Positions 19,399-27,811 of a DNA stretch of 64,000 bases are shown here, piece by piece. Source of the stretch: [Mycobacterium] crassicus (GTDB lineage: Bacteria; Actinomycetota; Actinomycetes; Mycobacteriales; Mycobacteriaceae); contig NZ_CP084029.1 of the NCBI RefSeq assembly GCF_020181615.1, positions 124,001 through 188,000 of the forward strand, read 5' to 3'. Below the pieces are notes generated by a model that was not told the DNA's origin, ran no database searches, and saw nothing but the letters and a program-made list of their open reading frames with translations. Each line of letters starts with the position of its first letter. Position 1 is the stretch's first letter. A program made the translations under genes and the position numbers.

Positions 19399-19870
19399 CG
19401 CCGCACAAACTCCGCATTACGTCGTTCTTGGCGTTCGAATCGTTGATTGCTGCCCAGAACTGTGGATCTGCTTGTCCCATGGTGCCCATCGCTGTCACGG
19501 TCTGGTACGAGTGCGCTAGCGCCTGAGCGGCATCGCGGAACTTGACATTCAATGCGGGATTTGATGCCGCTGTCTCAAGTATCAGAGCACCATTGGTATT
19601 CGCGATCCGCGCGAGCGCCGCGCTACCATCGGGCCCGGTCGTTTCGAGATGCACGACCTGGGCAGCCAGCTTGTACCTATCACATAGCTGTGCCTGCGCC
19701 TCGGCGCTTTGAGCAGCCGAGTAGGTCGGCTTTGCGGCAGTTCGCGTCAGTGCCACGATTGCCACCACCAACGCCGCGACGGCCACCAAGACAGCGAGCA
19801 CCCCAAGTACTGCTGATGAGCGACGGTGTGGCAGAGCCGCGGGAAGTGCTGGCCAGGGAGGCGGTGTCAT
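19391..19870 (-). CDS. Membrane protein, Rv3901c-like, intact copy 1
   Basis: 159 aa. MTPPPWPALPA and a short basic stretch lead to one strong TM helix (about residues 22-48, VLGVLAVLVAVAALVVAIVA). An extracytoplasmic helical domain follows with CDRYKLAAQVVHLE, ALILETAASNPALNVKFRDA and a C-terminal MRSLCGGD. The two conserved Cys residues could pair. Its stop overlaps the 842-aa gene start, so the two are coupled, which fits Rv3901c beside Rv3900c in the M. tuberculosis ESX-2 region. The sequence just upstream is a piece of a VOC gene, so this copy probably lost its native promoter context. Confidence 0.75.
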   Translation of the reverse strand: MTPPPWPALPAALPHRRSSAVLGVLAVLVAVAALVVAIVALTRTAAKPTYSAAQSAEAQAQLCDRYKLAAQVVHLETTGPDGSAALARIANTNGALILETAASNPALNVKFRDAAQALAHSYQTVTAMGTMGQADPQFWAAINDSNAKNDVMRSLCGGD

Positions 19871-19880
19871 TGACCAGTCG

Positions 19881-20060
19881 CCCTTGTTGTCGTTTATCAC
19901 GGAATGAGGTTCGTGGGCGTCGTAGCAGGGGCCCTTCACGATTCCGCCGCCACTGGCCTCGACGGCCTCGCGGGCGCCGTTAACGTTGTCAGTCTTGATT
20001 GCCGACCACGACTTGGCCGTGATTCGGATGATCCGGTGCGGTCACCTGGGGGCGCGAGCC
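19881..20060 (-). pseudogene. Fragment of a VOC (glyoxalase-fold) gene, copy A
   Basis: On the minus strand this stretch matches the inner and 3' part of the intact VOC gene at 25470-25823. It still encodes KGPCYDAHEPHSVINDNKG against KGPYDDAHERRAVVYDNKG, and the flanking bases around the GVRHDQ-like region align. Frameshifts and both missing ends mean it cannot make the enzyme. It sits exactly between two units of the membrane-protein array. Confidence 0.75.
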
Positions 20061-20127
20061 ACTTTGCCGCACCAACAGGAATGACCAGTCCCCCGTTCGG
20101 TAGGTCGGCTTCTGGTAGCTCAGTCAC
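20050..20127 (-). pseudogene. Truncated 5' end of a second 842-aa-type gene
   Basis: The minus strand reads MTELPEADLPNGGLVIPVGA, matching the start of the 842-aa protein (MTELPLADLPDGEWSFLLVG). The match stops after about 26 codons, where sequence related to the VOC gene begins. It overlaps the stop of membrane-protein copy 2 by 8 bases, just as the full gene overlaps copy 1. So this is a duplicated junction with the large gene deleted. Confidence 0.75.
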
Positions 20128-20596
20128 CGCACAGTCCCCGCATGACCTGGTACCTGGCGTTCGAGTCGTTGATTGCTGCCAAGAACTGTGGATCTGACCT
20201 GCCCAGGGTTCCCATAGCTGTCACGGTTTGGTATGAGTCCGCTAGCGCCTGAGCGGCATCGCGGAACTTGACATTTAATGCGGGATTTGACGCTGCTGTC
20301 TCGAGTATCAGCGCACCGTTGGTATTCGCGATCCTTGCGAGTGCCACATCGCCGTCGGGCCCCGAAGCCTCAAGATGTACTGCCTGGGCGGCCAACTTGT
20401 ACCTATCACATAGCTGTGCCTGTGCCTCGGCGCTTTGAGCAGTCGAGTAGCTCGGCTTTGCGGCACTTCGGGTCAGAGCCACGATTGCCACTATTAACGC
20501 CGCAACGGCCAGCAATACGGCGAGCACCGCAAGCAGTACCGGTGAGCGACGGTGCGGGTGAACGGCGGGAGGTGCTGGCCAGGGCGGCGGTGTCAT
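20120..20596 (-). CDS. Membrane protein, Rv3901c-like, intact copy 2
   Basis: 158 aa, closely similar to copy 1 throughout: MTPPPWPAPPAVHPHRR, a TM helix at about residues 21-47, CDRYKLAAQAVHLEASGPDG, ALILETAASNPALNVKFRDA, and the end VMRGLCGD. The start is the ATG at 20596; the longer reading to 20659 adds no related sequence. It may be functional, but its natural downstream partner is truncated to 26 codons. Base identity with copy 1 is high, so the duplication is fairly recent or is homogenised by gene conversion. Confidence 0.7.
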   Translation of the reverse strand: MTPPPWPAPPAVHPHRRSPVLLAVLAVLLAVAALIVAIVALTRSAAKPSYSTAQSAEAQAQLCDRYKLAAQAVHLEASGPDGDVALARIANTNGALILETAASNPALNVKFRDAAQALADSYQTVTAMGTLGRSDPQFLAAINDSNARYQVMRGLCGD

Positions 20597-20785
20597 CGTC
20601 ACATTTCGGATGGTAGACCCGAAGACCACTTCTCTGCTTACACGTTGGTTGTCGAGCAAACTCCGCTCCTTAGGGAGGCGACGGCGTATGGAACGTCAAC
20701 GGGTTACGCTTCGCCGACGACTGCCTTGGCCGGTGAGCGGTTTGATGCTCCCAAGCGGCGTCATCGATGAACCACCGACGGCGTA
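20597..20785. other. Intergenic stretch of the decayed array
   Basis: I see no convincing coding sequence, RNA or terminator here. It lies between membrane-protein copy 2 and the next C-terminal remnant. It probably holds promoter sequence for copy 2 plus eroded DNA. Confidence 0.4.
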
Positions 20786-20910
20786 TCAGGCGCCGCTGCA
20801 CAACTCCTTCAGTGCGTCGTTCTTGGCAACTGCATCATCGAGTATGCCTCGACGTTGCGTGTCGTCAGCCATCCCCTGGGTGCTACTTACTGCCATCGTT
20901 CGGTAGGCGG
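20786..20910 (-). pseudogene. C-terminal remnant of a membrane-protein copy fused to VOC sequence
   Basis: The minus strand reads YRTMAVSSTQGMADDTQRR then AVAKNDALKELCSGA and a stop. This aligns with the C-terminus of copies 1 and 2 (YQTVTAMGT..., NDVMRSLCGGD). Directly upstream in the same frame are codons for LVFYKPLPP, the C-terminus of the VOC protein. The N-terminal and TM parts are gone, so recombination joined the two genes within the coding sequence. Confidence 0.65.
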
Positions 20911-21118
20911 TAGCGGTTTGTAGAACACCAGTTCGTTGCCCTCGTTGTCATAGATCCACGGCACGGAGCTCGTGCGCGTCGTCGTACGGGCCCTTCACAA
21001 TTCCGCCGCCGCTGGCTTCGGTAGCGCTTCGCGGCGCTGCCGATGTCGTCGATCTTGATCCCGACCACGACCTGGCCGTGAATCGAATGATCCACTGCGG
21101 TCGCCAGGTGGCGCGAGT
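20911..21118 (-). pseudogene. Fragment of a VOC gene, copy B
   Basis: The stretch aligns with bases of the intact VOC gene from its C-terminal LVFYKPL through the DNEG and GPYDDAHE region to the VVVGIK strand. It carries indels that break the frame. It is the longest of the three fragments and the most like the intact gene. It abuts another eroded 842-type start. Confidence 0.75.
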
Positions 21119-21245
21119 CACTATGTCGCACCAACAGCGATGACCAGTCCTCGTTCGGCAGGTCCGCCTACTGGTAGCTCAGCTGCCGCACAGATCCATT
21201 AGTACCTGCCTCTTTGGTGTTCGCAGCATTCAATGCCGCGAGGAC
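21119..21245 (-). pseudogene. Eroded junction: 842-type start and membrane-protein C-terminus
   Basis: On the minus strand one frame reads KRQVLMDLCGS then stop, like the end of the membrane protein. It is followed by sequence reading as ADLPNEDWSSLLV after a nonsense codon, like ADLPDGEWSFLLV of the 842-aa protein. The upstream frame is shifted. This repeats the same gene junction a third time in broken form. Confidence 0.6.
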
Positions 21246-21348
21246 ATGCGGCGTGTTCCAAATTCCGATTGCTGCGATCGCGTGCCAGATCCGACAGCGA
21301 TGGTGCAGCGCAGTGGTGGAGTCAACCTACGTTGCCTACGACGGAAGG

Positions 21349-21790
21349 TCAGTCGCCGCAAAGATCTATCAGGACGCGGTCTTTGGCGTTTGCATCGGCG
21401 ATCGCCGCCTCGAGTTCCGGGTCGCCTTCGCCCCTACCCGTGGAGACCGCCACAAGATTCTGATAAGCGAGCGCTAGTGCGCGGGCGGCATCACGGTACT
21501 GAACGTCTAGGGCTGGGTCCGTCGCGGCCGTCTCGAGGATCACGGCGTCATTGGTTGCGGATAGACGCGCGAGCGCAACGTTGTTGGGCGTGTTCGTCTC
21601 GACGTGCTCTGAGTATGCCGCTAGTTCGTAGCTACTGCAGAGGCGCTTTTTGGCGTCAGCTTGCTGTGCGACTGTGTAGCTCCCCAACGTGGCACTGGGC
21701 CGCCGGATCGTTGCCCTGCAGTTGGAGTGAGCCCAGGTTGGGACAGTCTGCCAGGACAGGAGCCGAAGTGGTCTGGTCGTGGAGGCCTTC
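21349..21790 (-). pseudogene. Membrane protein, Rv3901c-like, degraded copy 3
   Basis: An open frame still encodes the extracytoplasmic part: LCSSYELAAYSEHVET, AVILETAATDPALDVQYRDA, ANAKDRVLIDLCGD. It aligns with copies 1 and 2 but is more diverged. The N-terminal TM helix is absent and is replaced by unrelated sequence (SWQTVPTWAHSNC), so the product would be cytosolic. The divergence suggests the oldest unit of the array. Confidence 0.65.
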
Positions 21791-21798
21791 ACCGCGCC

Positions 21799-21895
21799 GA
21801 TTGCTTGTAGAACATCAGGCCGTTGACGTTGTTGTTTCACCGAGGCCGGAGTTCGCGCGCGCCGTGGTATCGGCCCTCCGTCCCGCTCCGACGCG
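21799..21895 (-). pseudogene. Fragment of a VOC gene, copy C
   Basis: A short stretch aligns with the 3' end of the intact VOC gene (sequence around GCTTGTAGAACATCAGGCCG on the plus strand). It lies directly upstream of degraded membrane-protein copy 3. This repeats the order VOC fragment, then membrane protein, for the third time. Confidence 0.6.
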
Positions 21896-22048
21896 CTTGC
21901 GGACCTCGTTCATGCAGGCCGGCGCCGCGGAGCCATCGGGCCCGTAGAAGGTCGTACCGCCGAGCGGATGAACACGTTCCTCCTGATGATGCCGCTACCC
22001 TGATCCGATGACCTGCTTCGGCCGTCGAGCAGCACCGTCCGGACAGCG

Positions 22049-23704
22049 ATGCTGACTCCGGGCACGCTGGTCGGCGGGTACCGGATCGAACGGATGCTGG
22101 GAGCCGGTGGCATGGGCACCGTGTACCTGGCCGCGAATCCGACTCTGCCGCGCTATGACGCGCTCAAGGTGCTGTCGGCGGAACTGTCACGTAATCCGGA
22201 CTTTCGAGCGCGGTTTCTGCGAGAAGCAGATGTGGCGGCCGGGCTGGATCACCCCAACATCGTGTCGGTCTATAGCCGCGGGCAGACCGAGGACGGCCAA
22301 TTGTGGATCGCGATGCAGTTCGTCGACGGTGTCGATGCGGATGCCGCGCTGCGCGCCGGAACTATGACGCCGTGGCGGGCGGTGCACATCATCGGTGAGG
22401 TCGCCAAGGCACTGGACTACGCGCACACCCGCGGTGTGGTGCACCGCGATATCAAGCCGGCCAACTTCCTGGTGTCAGGTCCGATCGGCCCGGACGAACG
22501 AGTGCTGTTGGGCGACTTCGGGATTGCGCGTGCTCTGGATGATGTCGGATTGACGGCCACCGGGTCGGTACTGGCGACCGTGGCCTATGCTGCTCCGGAA
22601 GTGCTCTCGGGCTTGCCTTTTGACGGTCGCGCCGACATCTACTCCCTGGGGTGCGCACTGTATGCACTGTTGACCGGGGCGACCCCGTTCCCTGCGACCA
22701 ACGGGGTTGCGGCGGTGATGATGGCGCATCTGCAGCGGCCTGTTCCGCGGGTCACCGATGCGGTGCCGTCGCTACCGGTGGGATTGGATGGTGTCATCGC
22801 CACCGCGATGGCCAAGGATCCCGGCCAGCGGTTTCCGTCGGCGACTGCGCTTGCCGATGCGGCCCGCGCGGTCCTAGCCGATCCGACCCGGTCGTGGACG
22901 CCGCCACCAGCGTCGGTACCGCAGGGGCCGCAACCTGGGCCTCGCAGTCGGCGTTTGGTGGTCGCGGGCTCTGTTGCGGCCGCGGTGCTGCTGATCGGTG
23001 GTTCGATCACGGCATTGACGCTGAACCGCAGTGATGAAAGCGCGGGGGCGGGCGCACGAGTGGATTCGGCCCTGACCGTGAACCCAGGTCGGGACGCGAG
23101 TTCGGTGCAGGGACCGCCCGCAACCGACGTTCCCGAATCTGCGCTTCGATCGATCCTGTTGACGGTCGATCAGATTCCAGCCGGGGATGCCGCTGATCGG
23201 CTGGTGCTGGAACGTGACAGCGCAACATTGATCGACGACACCGCCCCCGTAGATGACGCCGAATGCCCGGGACTCTGGGCTCCTGCGCAACAACTGGTGT
23301 ATGGCAACAGCGGATTCACCGGGGTAGCGGTGCAGGTGCTGCGCGCCATGCACAAGAAGCCATCCGAGGACGGCGTCATCCAAGCCGTGTTGGCCTTTCC
23401 GACCCAAATCGCGGCCATCCAGGCGCTGCAGCGACAGCAAAAGCAGTGGGCGGCATGTGGCGGCCGGTCGATCACGGTGACCTCACCCGGGGAGGCGCCG
23501 CAAGCATGGGAACTCGGCCAGCCGACGACGATCTCGGGGACGGTCAAGATCGACCTGACGCTGGCGGGCGGGGGCGTGGCTTGTCAGCATGGCATTGAGG
23601 TGCGCGGCAACGTCCTCATCGACATCCGGCAGTGTCGAACTCAGGGCGCAGTCGATGTGACGGCGTTGGTCAACGCGACTGCGAGCAAGGTGCCTCAGCA
23701 GTGA
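22049..23704 (+). CDS. pknJ: Ser/Thr protein kinase with extracytoplasmic sensor, PknJ-like
   Basis: 551 aa. The Hanks-type kinase domain covers about residues 8-275: glycine loop [11 protein letters not shown], Lys in [16 protein letters not shown] catalytic loop, DFGIA, and [11 protein letters not shown] juxtamembrane linker leads to one TM helix at about 310-335, then an extracytoplasmic domain with two Cys residues ([14 protein letters not shown]) and a [19 protein letters not shown] ending, as in the PknH-type sensor fold. The N-terminal [19 protein letters not shown] matches PknJ as I remember it. It is likely coupled to the lipoprotein gene that follows. The orthology is probable, not certain. 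Confidence 0.82.
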   Translation: MLTPGTLVGGYRIERMLGAGGMGTVYLAANPTLPRYDALKVLSAELSRNPDFRARFLREADVAAGLDHPNIVSVYSRGQTEDGQLWIAMQFVDGVDADAALRAGTMTPWRAVHIIGEVAKALDYAHTRGVVHRDIKPANFLVSGPIGPDERVLLGDFGIARALDDVGLTATGSVLATVAYAAPEVLSGLPFDGRADIYSLGCALYALLTGATPFPATNGVAAVMMAHLQRPVPRVTDAVPSLPVGLDGVIATAMAKDPGQRFPSATALADAARAVLADPTRSWTPPPASVPQGPQPGPRSRRLVVAGSVAAAVLLIGGSITALTLNRSDESAGAGARVDSALTVNPGRDASSVQGPPATDVPESALRSILLTVDQIPAGDAADRLVLERDSATLIDDTAPVDDAECPGLWAPAQQLVYGNSGFTGVAVQVLRAMHKKPSEDGVIQAVLAFPTQIAAIQALQRQQKQWAACGGRSITVTSPGEAPQAWELGQPTTISGTVKIDLTLAGGGVACQHGIEVRGNVLIDIRQCRTQGAVDVTALVNATASKVPQQ

Positions 23705-23730
23705 TACGAGGCGGTATAGGGGGTAAACCC

Positions 23731-24213
23731 GTGATGATGCGACGCTTAGGTGCCGACTTGGCGTGCGCCGCGGTGCTTATCGGCCTGGTTACCTCCTGTT
23801 CCACCACTACGGCCGGCAGGCCGGTGGCGGGGGCCCGTGACGCGGTCTCGACGACGCAGGTTTTGCCGTCGAGCTCGCCGGAACTCCCACCACCGCCACC
23901 GCCGATGTCCGACGAGGATCAGATTCGCGAGGCCATCAGGATTTTTCAGGACGCCTACAACGTGGAGAACTGGGATGCCTACCGGCAGATGATGTGCCCG
24001 GCGATGCGTGACCAGTTCACCGGCCCGATTATGGAGATGGTCAAGAAGGGCCGCACGGACAACGGGTTGACCGACATTGCCGTGGTCGGGGTCGAGATCG
24101 ACGGTGACCGGGCGACGGCGACGCTTGATTCGCAGAATGAAGCAGTGGGCCGCTTGACTGTCACCCTGCCCCTGGAGCGTTCCGACGGTTGGAAGATCTG
24201 CCAGGTCAACTGA
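23731..24213 (+). CDS. Lipoprotein with NTF2-like (DUF4878-type) domain
   Basis: About 160 aa from the GTG at 23731 (VMMRRLGADLACAAVLIGLV). A GTG at 23701 that overlaps the kinase stop is an alternative. A lipobox-like LVTSC is followed by a Pro/Ser-rich spacer and then a domain with DEDQIREAIRIFQDAYNVE and a C-terminal DGWKICQVN. That resembles small cone-shaped NTF2-like folds found as lipoproteins or sensor partners in mycobacteria. Adjacency suggests a partner of the kinase sensor. Confidence 0.65.
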   Translation: MMMRRLGADLACAAVLIGLVTSCSTTTAGRPVAGARDAVSTTQVLPSSSPELPPPPPPMSDEDQIREAIRIFQDAYNVENWDAYRQMMCPAMRDQFTGPIMEMVKKGRTDNGLTDIAVVGVEIDGDRATATLDSQNEAVGRLTVTLPLERSDGWKICQVN

Positions 24214-24244
24214 GCTGCGTCACCCGTTCACGTACATTGACCGG

Positions 24245-25465
24245 GTGCGATGCCACGGTCCGTGGGCGGCCACGGTGCTCTCTGCGCTGTTGTTGACCAG
24301 CTGCGGTCACACTGTGCCGGGCCTCGCCGTGCCTGCCGCCCAACAACCCACCACTGTGGACGTCAGCAGGCTTGACCCCGGGAGTTATCCGACCGCACCC
24401 GCCCCGCCATTGGGCAATGCCGTGACCGACGAGGCAGGCCGTCTGGCCGAGGGCCAGCGCATGGCCGGTTACGTCGTCGGGCCGTGGCAGGTCGATCCCC
24501 GATTCGTTGATGGCGGCGCCGGTTCCGCGGCGATCGTGACCGAACCGGGCAAGTTGGCATCGATGGTCTGGACCACGTTGGCAATAGCGGCCGGCCACGA
24601 ATCTTTTCTGGTGGCATTCGGCTCAGATCGACGTGACTCCAAAGGGCGGACGGCGCTACGGAATACCGCCTTGCTCTTCGCCAGCACCGACGCTGCCGCG
24701 TCGGCCGCCCAGGCGATGGCGCGGAACGCGATGGATGCCGATATGTCGATCACCGTCGGTGCGCAGATTCCATCGGAACCTATTCGCGCCGTTCCGATTC
24801 CCGGCTACCCCAACACCTCCGGTGCACTGCTCGTCCATGTCGAAGGCGGCGTGACCGTACCGGAATTGACCGCGATCACCGCGAAGGGGCCGGTTGTGTT
24901 GGTTCAGGTGGCAAGCTCAGCCGAAAGTCCGGATCGGGCAGCGGACTTCGTAAGCCGCACGCTGGATCTGCAGATTCCACTCATCGACGGTTTCGCGCCG
25001 ACCGACCCGACGCAACTAGCGAATCTCCCCCGTGACCCGACTGGACTCCTTGCACGGACGTTGTCGCTGAAGGCGGGAAGCAGTCTCCTCGCAAACGCAA
25101 CCTACGACCGGAACGGCGCACTGCACCTCGAAGACCACCCGATCGAAGCGGGCGCTGCACTGGCCGAAGCCGGTGTCGACGTGGTGACCGTCGGGCAGGA
25201 CACGGTGTATCAGGCAGCCGACTCCGACCTCGCCCAGCAACTGTCCGACAAGCTCGGGGAAGTCATCACCGGCGGCGGTTCAGCCCAAGCTGTCCGGCAG
25301 GTACCGGGACTACCCCAAAGTCGCTGCTTCGGCATGACCGGCGGGTTGATCGCCCGGCACTGGTGTGTGGCCGGCGTCGACCGGTTCGTGATCAAAGCGG
25401 CTGCCCAACAACTGGTCAGCGCTCAGCAGCAGGTGGCCGCCCAGTACCGGATGCTCGCCGGCTGA
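24245..25465 (+). CDS. Lipoprotein, DUF7373-like
   Basis: 406 aa with a GTG start. The signal peptide ends in a lipobox (LLLTSC, Cys near residue 20), so the protein is envelope-anchored. The mature protein looks like two similar alpha/beta halves; the first contains AASAAQAMARNAMDAD and the second ends with two Cys (SRCFG, RHWCV). The family is common in mycobacteria and has no established role known to me. It lies in the same direction as the kinase and NTF2-like genes, 31 bases after the latter, so it is probably cotranscribed. Confidence 0.65.
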   Translation: MRCHGPWAATVLSALLLTSCGHTVPGLAVPAAQQPTTVDVSRLDPGSYPTAPAPPLGNAVTDEAGRLAEGQRMAGYVVGPWQVDPRFVDGGAGSAAIVTEPGKLASMVWTTLAIAAGHESFLVAFGSDRRDSKGRTALRNTALLFASTDAAASAAQAMARNAMDADMSITVGAQIPSEPIRAVPIPGYPNTSGALLVHVEGGVTVPELTAITAKGPVVLVQVASSAESPDRAADFVSRTLDLQIPLIDGFAPTDPTQLANLPRDPTGLLARTLSLKAGSSLLANATYDRNGALHLEDHPIEAGAALAEAGVDVVTVGQDTVYQAADSDLAQQLSDKLGEVITGGGSAQAVRQVPGLPQSRCFGMTGGLIARHWCVAGVDRFVIKAAAQQLVSAQQQVAAQYRMLAG

Positions 25466-25469
25466 ACCC

Positions 25470-25823
25470 CTACCGCGCCAGCGGCTTGTAGAACACCAGC
25501 CCGTTGCCCTTGTTGTCATAGACCACCGCACGACGCTCGTGCGCGTCGTCGTACGGGCCCTTCACAATCCCGCCGCCGCTGGCTTCGATGGCCTTCGCGG
25601 CGCCGTCGACGTCGTCGGTCTTGATGCCGACCACAACCTGACCGTGGATCGGGTGATCCACCGCGGTCGCCAGCGCCAATGTCACCGAGCCGCCGTCGAG
25701 GGCGGCGAAGTGCGCGCCGTCGCGAAACTTCAACGGCATACCCAGGGTCTCGCTGTAGAACTTGATGGATTCGTCCAGGTCATCGGTGGATAAGACGATC
25801 ATCCGAATGTCGTGGTCGCTCAC
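25470..25823 (-). CDS. VOC-family (glyoxalase/bleomycin-resistance fold) protein
   Basis: 117 aa. The GTG start at 25823 is preceded by AGGAGG at ideal spacing and gives VSDHDIRMIVLSTDD. The beta-alpha-beta-beta-beta fold is evident: SIKFYSETLGMPL in the first half; HGQVVVGIKTDDVD and GNGLVFYKPL in the second. The substrate cannot be told. This gene is the apparent source of the three VOC fragments at 19.9-21.9 kb. It converges on the lipoprotein gene with a 4-base gap. Confidence 0.85.
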   Translation of the reverse strand: MSDHDIRMIVLSTDDLDESIKFYSETLGMPLKFRDGAHFAALDGGSVTLALATAVDHPIHGQVVVGIKTDDVDGAAKAIEASGGGIVKGPYDDAHERRAVVYDNKGNGLVFYKPLAR

Positions 25824-25880
25824 TGCTGCCTCCTGTGGGTTCACTCTCGTTCCAGGCTAGGCCCGAGATACCGTCAGCGG

Positions 25881-26804
25881 GTGGGTAAACGCCTTGCCGC
25901 CTTGGCTGTCACGCTCGTCCTGGTCGCACTGCTGGTCAATGCGGTGGTCACCGACCGCACCGCACGGGCCGCTGAGGCCTTCGGCGGTGGACGGGTGCTC
26001 GACCTGCCCGGGCCGGACCTGAACATTCGCGAGTACGGCTCGGGTGGGGATCGCGCCGTGGTGCTGCTGCACGGCTACACGGCCTCGATCCAATGGTGGG
26101 AGGCGGTCGCGCCTGCGCTGGCGCACGGCAACCGGGTGGTGGCGATCGACCTGATCGGCCATGGCGGCTCCGAGGCCCCCCGCGATGTCGCGGCCTACAG
26201 CGCTGACGCGCAGGCGACGGCGGTACGTCAAGCCCTCGACGCTCTGGGGGTGCGGCACGCGGTGGTGATCGGGCATTCGATGGGCGGGACGGTGGCTACC
26301 GCGCTGGCCGAAAGCGTCCCGGACATGGTCGACCGGGTCGTGGTTTCCGACACCCCGGCCGCCGAGGGCCTGGTTGCCATGCCGGCATTGGGTAATGCGG
26401 TGTGCTGGCCCGTCGTCGGTGCGGCCCTGGACCGGTTCCGCAGCCTCGACGGCGTCGACAAGACCGCGCTGCAAACCGGATTCGCCGCGGACTTCCAGAT
26501 CCCCGAGCTGGCCTACCGCTCGTTGAAAGGCATGACGCACAACGCATTGTGCGGGCCCCGGAAGGCGCCGCGCTTCAACCAGCAGCACGCGGTGGCCGAC
26601 CGGCTGGCCGGCCTCGGCAAGCCGGTGCTGGTGCTGTGGGGCGACCGCGATGTGTTGACACCGACCCAGGACAATGTGGACCGTTACCGCACAGCGGGCC
26701 TGAAGCCGGTCGTCATCGCCGGCTCAGGACACACCCCGATGGTGGAGAAGCCAACCGAATTCCTCAGTGCGGTACAGTCTTTCACCAGAGTATCCGCGCG
26801 CTAG
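25881..26804 (+). CDS. Alpha/beta hydrolase with N-terminal membrane anchor
   Basis: 307 aa from the GTG at 25881. A hydrophobic N-terminal segment (LAALAVTLVLVALLVNAVV) anchors or exports it. The hydrolase core shows the oxyanion strand VVLLHGYTAS, nucleophile elbow GHSMGG, late Asp in LWGDRDVLTP and His in GSGHTPM. The family includes esterases, lipases and haloalkane dehalogenases, and I cannot choose a substrate. The stop overlaps the convergent dipeptidase gene by 4 bases. Confidence 0.8.
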   Translation: MGKRLAALAVTLVLVALLVNAVVTDRTARAAEAFGGGRVLDLPGPDLNIREYGSGGDRAVVLLHGYTASIQWWEAVAPALAHGNRVVAIDLIGHGGSEAPRDVAAYSADAQATAVRQALDALGVRHAVVIGHSMGGTVATALAESVPDMVDRVVVSDTPAAEGLVAMPALGNAVCWPVVGAALDRFRSLDGVDKTALQTGFAADFQIPELAYRSLKGMTHNALCGPRKAPRFNQQHAVADRLAGLGKPVLVLWGDRDVLTPTQDNVDRYRTAGLKPVVIAGSGHTPMVEKPTEFLSAVQSFTRVSAR

Positions 26805-27757
26805 ACACTCCAGGTGTGGCGGGCCACCCGGCGGAAGTTCCCGCCGAGCACCGCGGCTATATCGGTATCGGCCCAGCCACGTGCTGAAAGGTGCTCGCGC
26901 AGTTCCAGCCAGGTTTCCGGTGGCATCCACTGGATCGGGCCCCAACGGGTGTAGCTGTCGTCGAACAACTGCGGGTTGGCGGCCATCTCATCGGTGAGCT
27001 CGGTGTGGTCGAACGAGTAGTCGGTGCTGACCCCGACGTGCTCAACCCCCACCAACTCGACGGCGTACTCCAGGTGCCGGGCCATCGCCTCCAGGGTTGG
27101 GGTGTTGGGCCCCAAGAAGATTCCCACCCCGGTGACGCCGATGACACCGCCGGTGGCCGCGCAGGACCGGGCCTGATCGTCGGTGATGTTGCGCGGGTGA
27201 TCCCACACGGCCCGCATGCAGGAGTGACTGTAGACGACCGGGCGGGTCGAGACCTCGCACAGGTCCAGCCCGGTGCGGGTACTGCAGTGCGACCCGTCGG
27301 GAACCATGCCGACGGAGTTCATCTCGGTGACGATCGCGCGGCCCCAGGCGGTGAGCCCGCCGTCGGTGGCGTCCAGGCAGCCGCTGCCGGCTCGGTTCGC
27401 GTGGTTATACGTGGGCAGCAGGGTGCGTACCCCATGCTCGACCAACACCGACAGATTGTCGAGGTCGTCGTCGAGGGGGTTGGAGTCCTCCAGGTCGAAC
27501 ACCACCGCGATGCCGCCGGCGTCGGTGATCGCGTCGACCTCGTCCAAACCGCCTGCCGATGTCAGGCTCGGGTGGGCGTCGACGGCGCGGCGGTAGTGCC
27601 GCAGAAGTGCCATGGTGTCGGCGAAACGTTGCGGTGCATAGCCCGCGTTCACCGACAACAGCACGCCGCCGCTGTGCTGGTAGCGGGTCAGCGGTGCCAC
27701 ATCCGTGCCGTCGCGCAGCGGCAGGCAGGTGTGCTGGTCCCACAGCAGGGTGCTCAT
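26801..27757 (-). CDS. Membrane dipeptidase (peptidase M19 family)
   Basis: 318 aa starting MSTLLWDQHTCLPL at 27757; upstream codons are not related. It is a zinc TIM-barrel amidohydrolase. The first metal motif is DQHTCLPL, which replaces the common DGHxD; the later GSHCS, SHSCMRAV and STDYSFD motifs fit the M19 metal and active sites. Family members hydrolyse dipeptides or similar small amides, sometimes D-amino-acid forms. The variant first motif makes the precise substrate uncertain. Confidence 0.8.
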   Translation of the reverse strand: MSTLLWDQHTCLPLRDGTDVAPLTRYQHSGGVLLSVNAGYAPQRFADTMALLRHYRRAVDAHPSLTSAGGLDEVDAITDAGGIAVVFDLEDSNPLDDDLDNLSVLVEHGVRTLLPTYNHANRAGSGCLDATDGGLTAWGRAIVTEMNSVGMVPDGSHCSTRTGLDLCEVSTRPVVYSHSCMRAVWDHPRNITDDQARSCAATGGVIGVTGVGIFLGPNTPTLEAMARHLEYAVELVGVEHVGVSTDYSFDHTELTDEMAANPQLFDDSYTRWGPIQWMPPETWLELREHLSARGWADTDIAAVLGGNFRRVARHTWSV

Positions 27758-27811
27758 AGCCGCTGATCTTGCACTGCGCAGTGCCCGGATGCGACGCATT
27801 AATGTGGCCGG

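Noticed and set aside
19881..21895. Insertion-sequence or phage remnants
   Set aside because: No transposase, integrase or terminal inverted repeats are seen. The repeated pieces match local genes.
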